From assembly GCF_017357825.1 (NCBI RefSeq), contig NZ_CP046072.1:1550001-1614000 (forward strand): a DNA stretch of 64,000 bases, in the 5' to 3' direction. The stretch's first letter is position 1, and each line of letters opens with the position of its first letter. Shown piece by piece: positions 25,720-33,503 of this stretch. Origin of the DNA: Sulfurimonas aquatica. Lineage in GTDB: Bacteria > Campylobacterota > Campylobacteria > Campylobacterales > Sulfurimonadaceae. A model generated the notes under the pieces. That model was not told the origin of the DNA, did no database searches, and saw only the letters and a program-made list of their open reading frames with translations. The translations under genes were made by a program, and so were the position numbers.

Positions 25720-27393
25720 TTAGAGGGTGTTTACCCTATGAGAGCTAAGTTCTACTCCGTTTGTATCTATAACATGTACAGCACAGGCCAGACAAGGGTC
25801 AAAAGAGTGGATTACTCTTAGTACCTCTAAGGGTGCCTCTCTATCTTGGAGTTTCAAACCAACTAACGCCTCTTCATAAGCGCCTCTAACGCCATCAAAG
25901 TTCTTTGGAGTAGCATTCCACGTTGTAGGGGCGATGACAGAGAAGTTTTCTATTTTAGCCTCTTTTATATTTACAAAATGAGAGAGTATCCCACGTGGGA
26001 CTTCAAAAAAAGCTCTCCCTTTTACATTTTTTTCTAAAGTGTCAAAATCAAACTTCACCCAAGTATCAGTATCGTAATACTTAATGTTTTGTATAAGGTT
26101 TGAGACTAATTTAAAAATGTATTCGCATATATAACTACTCTCTATCGCTCTTGCCGCGTTTCTTCCTATGGCTGTCGAGAGGTCCATTAACTCCAGGTCA
26201 CTATCTTTTAAAAACTCATCCACAAAGGGTTTTATCAGTCCATTTTCTTTTTTATAACTAATGAGCACTCTTGCTAAAGGGCCGGTTTCCATAACCTTAC
26301 CATCATACCTAGGCGCTTTTATCCAGGAGTATTTATCATCATTTTTTGCAGTTTTTAAAGAGCCGTCTTCATTTAAATCCGTATAGCAAATCTCATTATC
26401 AAGTGGATTGTCTTTGTACCATGCACGGTCTATCTCTTCTGTGATTTTACTCTCGTCAAAATCTTCAATGTTTTGAAAATCGTGATTGTATATAACGCCA
26501 TCGCTAAATAGTTTTCTATCTTCAAACGCATAACCACCAACAGAGATAAAGTTACCATTGGCTCGACCAAGGCCGGCTTTTATATCATCGCGATATGCGA
26601 TAGCCAGTAACTTCATGTCTGGAAGATAAGCTCTATCTATAAACTCTTTAGCCTCTTTAATGATAAATATATAATCATTAAGCCTTTGAGGATTTAGCAT
26701 ATCCGCTACGCTTGTAACGCCACCAACTACAATGCTTTGAGGGTGTGGCGTTTTACCGCCAAAGATAGCTACGGCCTTGCTAATGTTTGTTTGGAACTTC
26801 AGAGCTTCAAGATAGTGAGAAAGGAGTATAAGATTTTGCTCAGAGCTAAGTTTATACTCGCTGTGTCCCCAGTAACCATTTGCAAACGGTCCTAACTTTC
26901 CTGATTTAACAAAGTTTGCAAGTTTTTCTAAAACAGATTCATAGTGAGAGTGGGAGTTTCTATATGGCTGTTTATGATACTTATGAGCTTCTTTAGATGT
27001 GAGTTTTGCATCAGCGTTTAACGCGCTTACAACGTCTACAAAGTCTAAAGAGTGAAGATGATAAAAATGCACTACATGATCTTGAATAAAAAGTGCCATG
27101 GCCATCAAGTCTCTTATAATCTCAGCATTTTTAGGAAGTGTTAGACTGTATGCGTCTTCAACGGACGTAACCGCTGCTCGAAAATGAGAGTTGGTACAAA
27201 CGCCACAGATTCTTCCAGCTAAAAGTCCCGCATCTCTTGGGTCTCTATCTTTAAGAATAATCTCTATTCCTCGAAAAAGCTGTCCACTTACAAAGGCGTC
27301 TTGAATTACATTATCTTCATCTACTTCTACTTCAACTCTAAGGTGCCCCTCTATTCTTGTAATGGGATCAATAACAATTTTTTTAGTGGTCAT
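25720..27393 (-). CDS. [NiFe] hydrogenase large subunit of the second, cytoplasmic enzyme
   Basis: The 557-aa catalytic subunit has RICGVC near residue 62-67 and DPCLACAVH near the C-terminus. A 17-residue tail after the His (VIDTNGVELSSHRVNTL) indicates proteolytic maturation. It is close in size and sequence to HydB of the first operon. Its partner small subunit has no export signal, so this enzyme should stay in the cytoplasm. The start overlaps the stop of the small-subunit fusion gene by one base. No dedicated protease gene is adjacent. By gene content it resembles the HupL/group 2-type enzymes proposed to feed reductant to the reductive TCA cycle. Confidence 0.92.
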   Translation of the reverse strand: MTTKKIVIDPITRIEGHLRVEVEVDEDNVIQDAFVSGQLFRGIEIILKDRDPRDAGLLAGRICGVCTNSHFRAAVTSVEDAYSLTLPKNAEIIRDLMAMALFIQDHVVHFYHLHSLDFVDVVSALNADAKLTSKEAHKYHKQPYRNSHSHYESVLEKLANFVKSGKLGPFANGYWGHSEYKLSSEQNLILLSHYLEALKFQTNISKAVAIFGGKTPHPQSIVVGGVTSVADMLNPQRLNDYIFIIKEAKEFIDRAYLPDMKLLAIAYRDDIKAGLGRANGNFISVGGYAFEDRKLFSDGVIYNHDFQNIEDFDESKITEEIDRAWYKDNPLDNEICYTDLNEDGSLKTAKNDDKYSWIKAPRYDGKVMETGPLARVLISYKKENGLIKPFVDEFLKDSDLELMDLSTAIGRNAARAIESSYICEYIFKLVSNLIQNIKYYDTDTWVKFDFDTLEKNVKGRAFFEVPRGILSHFVNIKEAKIENFSVIAPTTWNATPKNFDGVRGAYEEALVGLKLQDREAPLEVLRVIHSFDPCLACAVHVIDTNGVELSSHRVNTL

Positions 27394-29813
27394 TACTTCT
27401 TCTCCTCATCTTCATACTTGCGTTCATTTGCAAACTTATCCACAAATCCAAGTTCGGTACAGCCCATGCATCCATGTCCAGCTTGAACAGGCCAACTAGT
27501 GCCACCATTAAATTTCATAGTAGGACAATTTACGTTAGCATATGGACCCTTACAACCCATCTCAAAAAGACAGTATCCCTTTTTAGCGCCATCGTCTCCC
27601 CACTCTTGTACAAACTCTCCTAGCTCATAGTGACCACGTCTCTCACAGTTATCATGAACCCTACCCTCATAAGCCCATAAAGGACGATTAAACTTATCTA
27701 GAGCTGGTAACTCTTCAAACATGACATATGATAGAAGCGTACCAACTATATTTGTAGGATTAGTCGGACAGCCTGGAAGATTAATAATATCATCTCTATT
27801 TAGAGCTTCACTTACGCCTACCGCTCCTGTTGGATTTGGCTCAGCCGCTACTATCCCTCCATCTAAAGCACATGAACCAACCGCTATAACAAGAGCTGCG
27901 TCTTTAGCACACTTTTGAAGTAGAGCTATACCAGTTTCGCCTTTTGGACCAATGCGAAGAAACTTTCCATCCATTGCCATAGGGATAGCACCTTCAACTA
28001 TTAAAATATACTCACCCTTTTGAGTATTTATAATATCTTCTAAAATAGTCTCACTTCTATCACCACTCGCACTCATCAAGAGTTCATGGTAATCAAGTGA
28101 TATATAGTCAAATATGAGATCTTCTATAGCGGGATTTGTAGATTTTATAAAGGCTTCAGAGTTTCCACTACAGTCAGCCAACTCCAACCAAATGATAGGT
28201 ACTTTATTGAGATTACAAAGAGCGCCTTCAACGACTTGCTCAAAACTTGGATGGAGTTGCATATTTGCAGTTACCATCGATATCCAACTATTGACCTCTG
28301 ACTTAGCAATGTCTAATGAGTCCATTGCGGCATCAAGGTTTTCTACACTTAATTCATTTCTAGGATTGATGGAATTAAACTTCTCTATTCTACGACGGAC
28401 TGTTTCTATCTCTTTTTCTCTTTTTATATCGTCTGGAGTTTTTCGAACTATGCTTTTATCTATAAGGCCTTGAGAATCTTTTATGATATCTTGAACCATA
28501 ACCTTACATCTACCACACACTCTTCCCGCTTGTGAGAAGCCTGAGAGTTCACTAAATGAGCTTACACCACTCTGGGCGACTATATCAACTATATCTTGTT
28601 GGTAAGTATGTTCACAACTACAAACCAATCTACCTCTTTCGCCTATGAGTCTATTTTGATATAGATAATTTATATCTACCTCTTCTTGCGTCTCCATAAG
28701 TTTTTGTATATATCCAACGTCAACATTAGAGTTAATCCCTATAAATCGCGTTAGTTTGTCATTGTTTAAAAAGTACTCATCTATTCGATTGTCTTTCTTT
28801 GAAGCAATAACTATTTTCTCAAAACCTTGTGCAAAGTTTGGCGAGTTAACGTCAACTAAATCAAACTCTCCAACTTTCAACATGTCAATACTAACCTCTC
28901 GTTTAAACTCTTGTAGTTTACTACCCAAAATATGAGAAATGGCGCAATCAGCTTGGAGCGTACAATCTTTAACATGACCAGCTACAAAATTATTCGATTG
29001 AACTTCTGCACACTCTCCAACTGCATATACACTTTCATCATCTGTTTGCATATAGTCATTCGTTAATATCCCCTTATTACATTTAAATGTATCTTTAAAG
29101 GACTCTATATTTGGCTTTATCCCAGTCCCAAATAATAAAAAAGGATTTTTAAAACTTAGTTTTTTAGTTTTAAGTAGTGTTATTTTTTCATTCTCAATAG
29201 TCGTGTCTACTATTTCATCGTTATAAGATATCTCAATTTTTCCACCACTTGTATAACACTTTTCTATAGTTTTTATTGAATCACTTGATAGGTTTTTATC
29301 ATAAAGATGCTCACCACGGACTATAAGAGTGATCTTCTTTACATTTTCAACGCTGTTTAGAGTTTCAAGGAGCTCAAGACTAATAGGACCACTACCTATC
29401 ATTACAAAGTTGCTAGTTGAATCTGCTTGTTTGATTATTTGACAATCATCAGCACTTCTAAATACTGCTGCATTTGTAATATTGTCGATATTAAAGAGGG
29501 ATATTGGAAGGGAACCGGTCGCGATAATTAATTTATCGTAACTAAACATTGAAGTGCTTGAAAAAACTCTTTTAGCTTTTTTATCAACTCTATCAATTTT
29601 TTGATTAAGTTCAAGATTAACGGTAGGGTCAAGATAAAGAGCAATCTCATCATTTAAATTGTCATCATCAACCAAACGACATAGATGAATTCTATCATAA
29701 GGAGGGAACTTTTCATCACTCAGAATCATTACCTCTAAAGAGGAGTCTTTCTTTTTAAGAGTGTTAGCTAAATATACAGCGGCAATACCACCACCTACGA
29801 TTACTACTCTCAT
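27393..29813 (-). CDS. Fusion: FAD/NAD oxidoreductase + BFD-type [2Fe-2S] + [NiFe] hydrogenase small subunit
   Basis: An 806-aa protein with three parts. Residues 1-310 are a class III pyridine nucleotide-disulfide oxidoreductase like the N-terminus of NirB: FAD motif VVIVGGGIAAVY, NAD motif GSGPISLE at 141-148, and VYAVGECAE. Residues 398-436 hold a BFD-like [2Fe-2S] site (Cys398, Cys400, Cys433, Cys436). After a charged helical linker (about 450-530), residues 535-806 are the hydrogenase small subunit, with Cys548, Cys648, Cys682, His720/Cys723, Cys748/Cys754, Cys763, Cys782 and Cys785. The second proximal cysteine is Asn551 (CSGN). There is no Tat signal. The protein probably links H2 oxidation directly to NAD(P) or ferredoxin in the cytoplasm. 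It is a single open frame with no frameshift signs. Confidence 0.9.
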   Translation of the reverse strand: MRVVIVGGGIAAVYLANTLKKKDSSLEVMILSDEKFPPYDRIHLCRLVDDDNLNDEIALYLDPTVNLELNQKIDRVDKKAKRVFSSTSMFSYDKLIIATGSLPISLFNIDNITNAAVFRSADDCQIIKQADSTSNFVMIGSGPISLELLETLNSVENVKKITLIVRGEHLYDKNLSSDSIKTIEKCYTSGGKIEISYNDEIVDTTIENEKITLLKTKKLSFKNPFLLFGTGIKPNIESFKDTFKCNKGILTNDYMQTDDESVYAVGECAEVQSNNFVAGHVKDCTLQADCAISHILGSKLQEFKREVSIDMLKVGEFDLVDVNSPNFAQGFEKIVIASKKDNRIDEYFLNNDKLTRFIGINSNVDVGYIQKLMETQEEVDINYLYQNRLIGERGRLVCSCEHTYQQDIVDIVAQSGVSSFSELSGFSQAGRVCGRCKVMVQDIIKDSQGLIDKSIVRKTPDDIKREKEIETVRRRIEKFNSINPRNELSVENLDAAMDSLDIAKSEVNSWISMVTANMQLHPSFEQVVEGALCNLNKVPIIWLELADCSGNSEAFIKSTNPAIEDLIFDYISLDYHELLMSASGDRSETILEDIINTQKGEYILIVEGAIPMAMDGKFLRIGPKGETGIALLQKCAKDAALVIAVGSCALDGGIVAAEPNPTGAVGVSEALNRDDIINLPGCPTNPTNIVGTLLSYVMFEELPALDKFNRPLWAYEGRVHDNCERRGHYELGEFVQEWGDDGAKKGYCLFEMGCKGPYANVNCPTMKFNGGTSWPVQAGHGCMGCTELGFVDKFANERKYEDEEKK

Positions 29814-29852
29814 AAATAACCTTTTTATCTAAATATTTCTCTTGCTATATAT

Positions 29853-29858
29853 ATTATA
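29853..29858 (-). promoter_or_regulatory. -10 box of the second hydrogenase operon
   Basis: TATAAT on the - strand, 39 bases before the start of the fusion gene, inside an AT-rich 88-base gap; AAGG before the ATG is the ribosome binding site. Confidence 0.4.
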
Positions 29859-29901
29859 TAACTTTAAAATAAAAAATCAATATAATCTATACTAGAGTAA
29901 A

Positions 29902-31152
29902 CTATTTAGTATCTAATTCAGTATAACCCTTTTGTAGCTGTGCCTTTTTTGCAAGGACTTGTACGCTTTTTGTAATATCATCACCTGTTATACGATAATG
30001 CTCATGAAGTTTTGCCAATGATTCATCTATCTTACTTGAGAGAGAGTCACTTAAGTCATCTATTCTCCCCTTCATTGCTATAATCTGTTCTTCTTTAGAG
30101 ATTGCTAACTCGTGTGAGATACTTGTAAGCTGTGCTTGAGACTTAACATAGTCAGATCGGATATGTTCAACGTCTTTTACGATATCCTGAAGCATTGTAT
30201 ATACATCATGTAGCCCACTATTTTTCTTCTCTAACTCATCCATATTTTTAGATGAAAGAAGCATCTGCTTCATTATGAGTTCACTTTGCTTTCTAATGCC
30301 ATCGAGTGTATTATCAGTTTCAGAGAGTGATGTCTTTATACCTTCAGTATGAGACTTTAAAGAGGTAAGTTGACCTTCAAAGGCTTTTGTAACACCAGAT
30401 AGCTTTGATGTAGTCTGCTCAATTATTGAGCGAGAAATATCATTGGATAATCTTTTCATCTCACTTAGAGTAGCTTTAAGATCATCTATATCTTCAGAGA
30501 TATCTCCTCTACTCTTCACTGCAGTTTGTAAAAAGTTTGTCAGTTTATTGTAGTGGTCTTGTTCTGCTACTCTTAAAATATCTATATGCTTATGGACTAC
30601 ATCATCAAGCTCTGGCATCTGAACTTCTCTAAAGTGTGTAAATCCTTTGCTTACCTCTTTATGCCATGACTCCATATCATCAAAACGCTCAAAGAAGTCA
30701 GTTTGGTTGGATTGTATACTTCCTAAAACTTTAATGTCATCTTGAATTTTTGTACGAATATCTTCTTGAACGAGTAGATCTTCTTTATGTGAGTCCGACA
30801 TCCTCTCTTCAAGCTCTGCTATAAAGGTTTTGAGTAGTGATATCTCATTTACTAAAACCTTTGTAAACTCATCCTGCGTTCGTGAGTTTTCCGACTGTTG
30901 CGTTTGATGTAAAATATTCATAACGATATAGAGTAAAAGAGCTACAAGAAGAGGAAAGAGTGATTCACGAAGGAGTAAAACGACATTGCTAATATCTGGG
31001 TGGATAATGAAATGCACAACACTGCTTATTGCGCCAATACCAAGCATAATTGGAGCATAGTTTATCTTGTTTGGTTGCTTTAGTATTGAAACTTGTCTTA
31101 AAAAAAGGACTGCCATAAATGCAAAGGTTAAGAGCAAATCATTATCTAACAT
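29902..31152 (-). CDS. Membrane-anchored coiled-coil protein, unknown function
   Basis: Not recognised. The 416-aa protein has about three membrane helices in its first 90 residues (LLLTFAFMAVLFL, YAPIMLGIGAISSVVHFII, LFPLLVALLLYIVMNIL). The remaining 320 residues are hydrophilic and almost wholly helical, rich in Glu, Lys, Ser and Leu, with heptad-like patterns. The layout recalls chemotaxis-receptor or RmuC-like stalks, but no HAMP domain, receptor hairpin tip or nuclease motif is visible. It follows the phosphatase gene by 42 bases and may be the last gene of the ccsBA-hemH operon. A scaffold or cell-envelope role is possible. Confidence 0.7.
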   Translation of the reverse strand: MLDNDLLLTFAFMAVLFLRQVSILKQPNKINYAPIMLGIGAISSVVHFIIHPDISNVVLLLRESLFPLLVALLLYIVMNILHQTQQSENSRTQDEFTKVLVNEISLLKTFIAELEERMSDSHKEDLLVQEDIRTKIQDDIKVLGSIQSNQTDFFERFDDMESWHKEVSKGFTHFREVQMPELDDVVHKHIDILRVAEQDHYNKLTNFLQTAVKSRGDISEDIDDLKATLSEMKRLSNDISRSIIEQTTSKLSGVTKAFEGQLTSLKSHTEGIKTSLSETDNTLDGIRKQSELIMKQMLLSSKNMDELEKKNSGLHDVYTMLQDIVKDVEHIRSDYVKSQAQLTSISHELAISKEEQIIAMKGRIDDLSDSLSSKIDESLAKLHEHYRITGDDITKSVQVLAKKAQLQKGYTELDTK

Positions 31153-31194
31153 CTATATCTCCACTATTAATATAATTTATTTTATCATAATTAT

Positions 31195-31824
31195 TTATAA
31201 AACAATGCTCAATATCTCATGTGGTGTTTGTACAATTTTTTCATGCTCAGTCTCTGGAGAAAATCCCCATGTAGCAAAGAGTGCATCTATGTTTGCATTT
31301 TGAGCACTCTGGATATCCTTGGAGTTATCGCCAACCATCCAAGCTAAGTCTCTAGACTTATCGTATCTATAATGATTTAAAATCTCATGTATCATCTCTG
31401 GACTTGGCTTAGAAGCACTCACCTTATCTGCTCCGATGATTACATCAAAAAGATGGTCAACCTCTAAATGAGAAAGCATAGTCTGAGCAAAAATAGTAGG
31501 TGCATTTGTGGCTACAGAGAGCTTAACATCTGCTTCTTTTAACTTGTGCAAAGTCTCATGAACACCATCGTAAAGGTATGGATTTTTTGTGCATTGCTCT
31601 TTATAATGAACTTCAAAAACAGCGCGATCAGACTCTTCATAAACTTCTGTCTCATAAAAAAGCTTTGGAAGGTTTCGTACACCCTGATTGATTGCCTCCA
31701 CTACAAAAGACTCTTCAAGAGGAGGTAGATTATAATGAAGATTTCGTATATGGTTTATAGAGAGTGTTATATCTTTTTTAGAATCTATTAGGGTACCATC
31801 CATGTCAAATATAACTATTTTCAT
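31195..31824 (-). CDS. HAD-superfamily phosphatase, phosphoglycolate phosphatase-like
   Basis: A 209-aa HAD hydrolase with motif I DMDGTLIDS at residues 6-14, motif II in SVATNAPT, motif III Lys in SKPSPEMI and motif IV GDNSKDIQSA. The cap is of the Gph type. The likely substrate is 2-phosphoglycolate or another small phosphate ester; the exact substrate cannot be read from sequence. It lies 10 bases after hemH in the same operon. Confidence 0.85.
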   Translation of the reverse strand: MKIVIFDMDGTLIDSKKDITLSINHIRNLHYNLPPLEESFVVEAINQGVRNLPKLFYETEVYEESDRAVFEVHYKEQCTKNPYLYDGVHETLHKLKEADVKLSVATNAPTIFAQTMLSHLEVDHLFDVIIGADKVSASKPSPEMIHEILNHYRYDKSRDLAWMVGDNSKDIQSAQNANIDALFATWGFSPETEHEKIVQTPHEILSIVL

Positions 31825-31834
31825 TTTAATACTC

Positions 31835-32785
31835 CTATTTTATTTTATTGTAAATTTCACTAAGAGCTTCAACAAAAAGATCACTATCATTTGGACATTT
31901 ACAGACTCGGTAGTCTTCAAAGCCCAACTCTTCTGCTATCTCTCTATACTCAACTTCAAGCTCATAATCTGTCTCGGAGTTATCTATAGTAAACGCAATA
32001 GGAAAAATAACCACTCCCCTATTTCTAACGGTTTTTAGTTTTTCATCTAGTGATGGCTTAAGCCATGCTAAAGGACCTACTTTTGACTGGTATGCAAGAT
32101 GTGTATTATAAAAGTTCATATTCTCTTTTATCATCATATCTTTTAAAATTTCCACATGGCGTTTCACATGTTTTTCATATACATCTCCAGCGTCAACTAT
32201 CTTTTGTGGAAGCCCATGAGCTGAAAATATTATGTCAAAATCTCTATAGTTATCACTTCCAACACTCTCTTTAATTCGCTCTATAATCGATCTATTATAG
32301 CTCTCATTTTCAAAATAGTGTTTTATCTCTACTAAAAGAGCATTTCCATCTGTTTTATGATAGTACTCTTCAAAATCTTCTAATGAGGACTTAGTAGTGG
32401 TTGTAGAGTATTGTGGATACATAGGGATAAGGTATATTTTCTCAATATCCTCTTTATTTAGCCTGTCAATTACTTCATTTGCAAATGGAGGAGTGTAACG
32501 CATAGCAAAATCCACTATAACATTCTCACCAAGTTTCTCTTGAAGTTTAGTAACAAGGTTTTTTGTATGTCCAACTATAGGTGACTTACCACCTAACTCT
32601 CTATATATCTCTTGAGAACTTTCAGCACGATTAAAAACTATCAAGCCACCTATGAACTTTCGAAGTAAATCACTCTTCATTGTTAAAATATTTTTATCAG
32701 CAAACATATTTTTTAAAAAAACTTCTACTTCGTTTAGGTTATTTGGTCCACCCATATTGAGTAGTACTACTGCTTCTTTGCTCAC
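31835..32785 (-). CDS. hemH: Ferrochelatase
   Basis: HemH inserts Fe2+ into the porphyrin ring at the last or a late step of haem synthesis. The 316-aa protein has the family start VVLLNMGGPNNLNEVEVFL, the porphyrin-binding segment IYLIPMYPQYSTTTTKS, and the active-site sequence FSAHGLPQ with the metal-binding His, plus a conserved Glu-rich C-terminal half. It sits two bases after the DUF2461 gene and downstream of ccsBA, so haem synthesis and cytochrome c assembly are coupled in one transcription unit. Confidence 0.94.
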   Translation of the reverse strand: MSKEAVVLLNMGGPNNLNEVEVFLKNMFADKNILTMKSDLLRKFIGGLIVFNRAESSQEIYRELGGKSPIVGHTKNLVTKLQEKLGENVIVDFAMRYTPPFANEVIDRLNKEDIEKIYLIPMYPQYSTTTTKSSLEDFEEYYHKTDGNALLVEIKHYFENESYNRSIIERIKESVGSDNYRDFDIIFSAHGLPQKIVDAGDVYEKHVKRHVEILKDMMIKENMNFYNTHLAYQSKVGPLAWLKPSLDEKLKTVRNRGVVIFPIAFTIDNSETDYELEVEYREIAEELGFEDYRVCKCPNDSDLFVEALSEIYNKIK

Positions 32786-32787
32786 TT

Positions 32788-33492
32788 TTAGTCCTCTTTT
32801 ATTCTTAAACTTACTTCATACATTATCTCTTGTAGTGGAAGCATATCTTCATATATCTTATAAAGAGTATCGATTAACTTATCACCATTGGTAATTAAGT
32901 TGGGATCCAACCTCTTAAAAGTTGCCATGCCTTTATATAGACTCAAATCAGCACTTGGCATATCTGCGTTAAAACCTCTAGGATAGCGTTTATACCCTTT
33001 TTCTAGATATGTATACTCTCTATCTTTAGCAACAATACTTTTAAGTGTCTTATCAAGACGCACACGTCTATCTTCATCACTAATATATTCGCGAAAAGCG
33101 TCAAGCATAGGCTTTTCAAACCATCTTACACCTACTGCAACCATAAGTTCATCTGGAGAAAAGTGCATATAAAAAGATGAACTCTGCATACGTTTAGTAT
33201 TGCCTTGCCAAAATATAACGCCAATTCTATGCTTTATAGGCTCTTTATTTGCACCCATTCTTCTTGTGTCTCTGTAGATTCTATAGAGGGATTTGTTGAT
33301 TTTTGGCTCTGCGTTTATAGTGGGTACAAGCGCTTGAAGGTGTTCTCCCATCTCTACAACAAAGGTACGAGATGGATTTAAGATAAGTTCTTCATACTCA
33401 CTGCGGTGAGCTTCGAACCACTCTTTATTGTTATTTTTTTTGATGGAGCTTAAAAAAGCCAGTGTATTTTTGGAAAAGCCTTTAAACTCCAT
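32788..33492 (-). CDS. DUF2461 (TIGR02453) family protein
   Basis: A 234-aa cytoplasmic protein recognised by the family start FLSSIKKNNNKEWFEAHRSEYEE and by KSLYRIYRDTRRMGANKEPIKHRIG and SSFYMHFSPDELMVAVG. The family is widespread and its function is not known. It lies between ccsBA and hemH, 11 bases after the former and 2 before the latter, which is the only clue to its role. Confidence 0.85.
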   Translation of the reverse strand: MEFKGFSKNTLAFLSSIKKNNNKEWFEAHRSEYEELILNPSRTFVVEMGEHLQALVPTINAEPKINKSLYRIYRDTRRMGANKEPIKHRIGVIFWQGNTKRMQSSSFYMHFSPDELMVAVGVRWFEKPMLDAFREYISDEDRRVRLDKTLKSIVAKDREYTYLEKGYKRYPRGFNADMPSADLSLYKGMATFKRLDPNLITNGDKLIDTLYKIYEDMLPLQEIMYEVSLRIKED

Positions 33493-33503
33493 AACTCTTT
33501 TAC

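Noticed and set aside
28114-28473. 119-aa open frame antisense to the hydrogenase fusion gene.
   Set aside because: It is a shadow of the linker and small-subunit region, which is well supported on the - strand.
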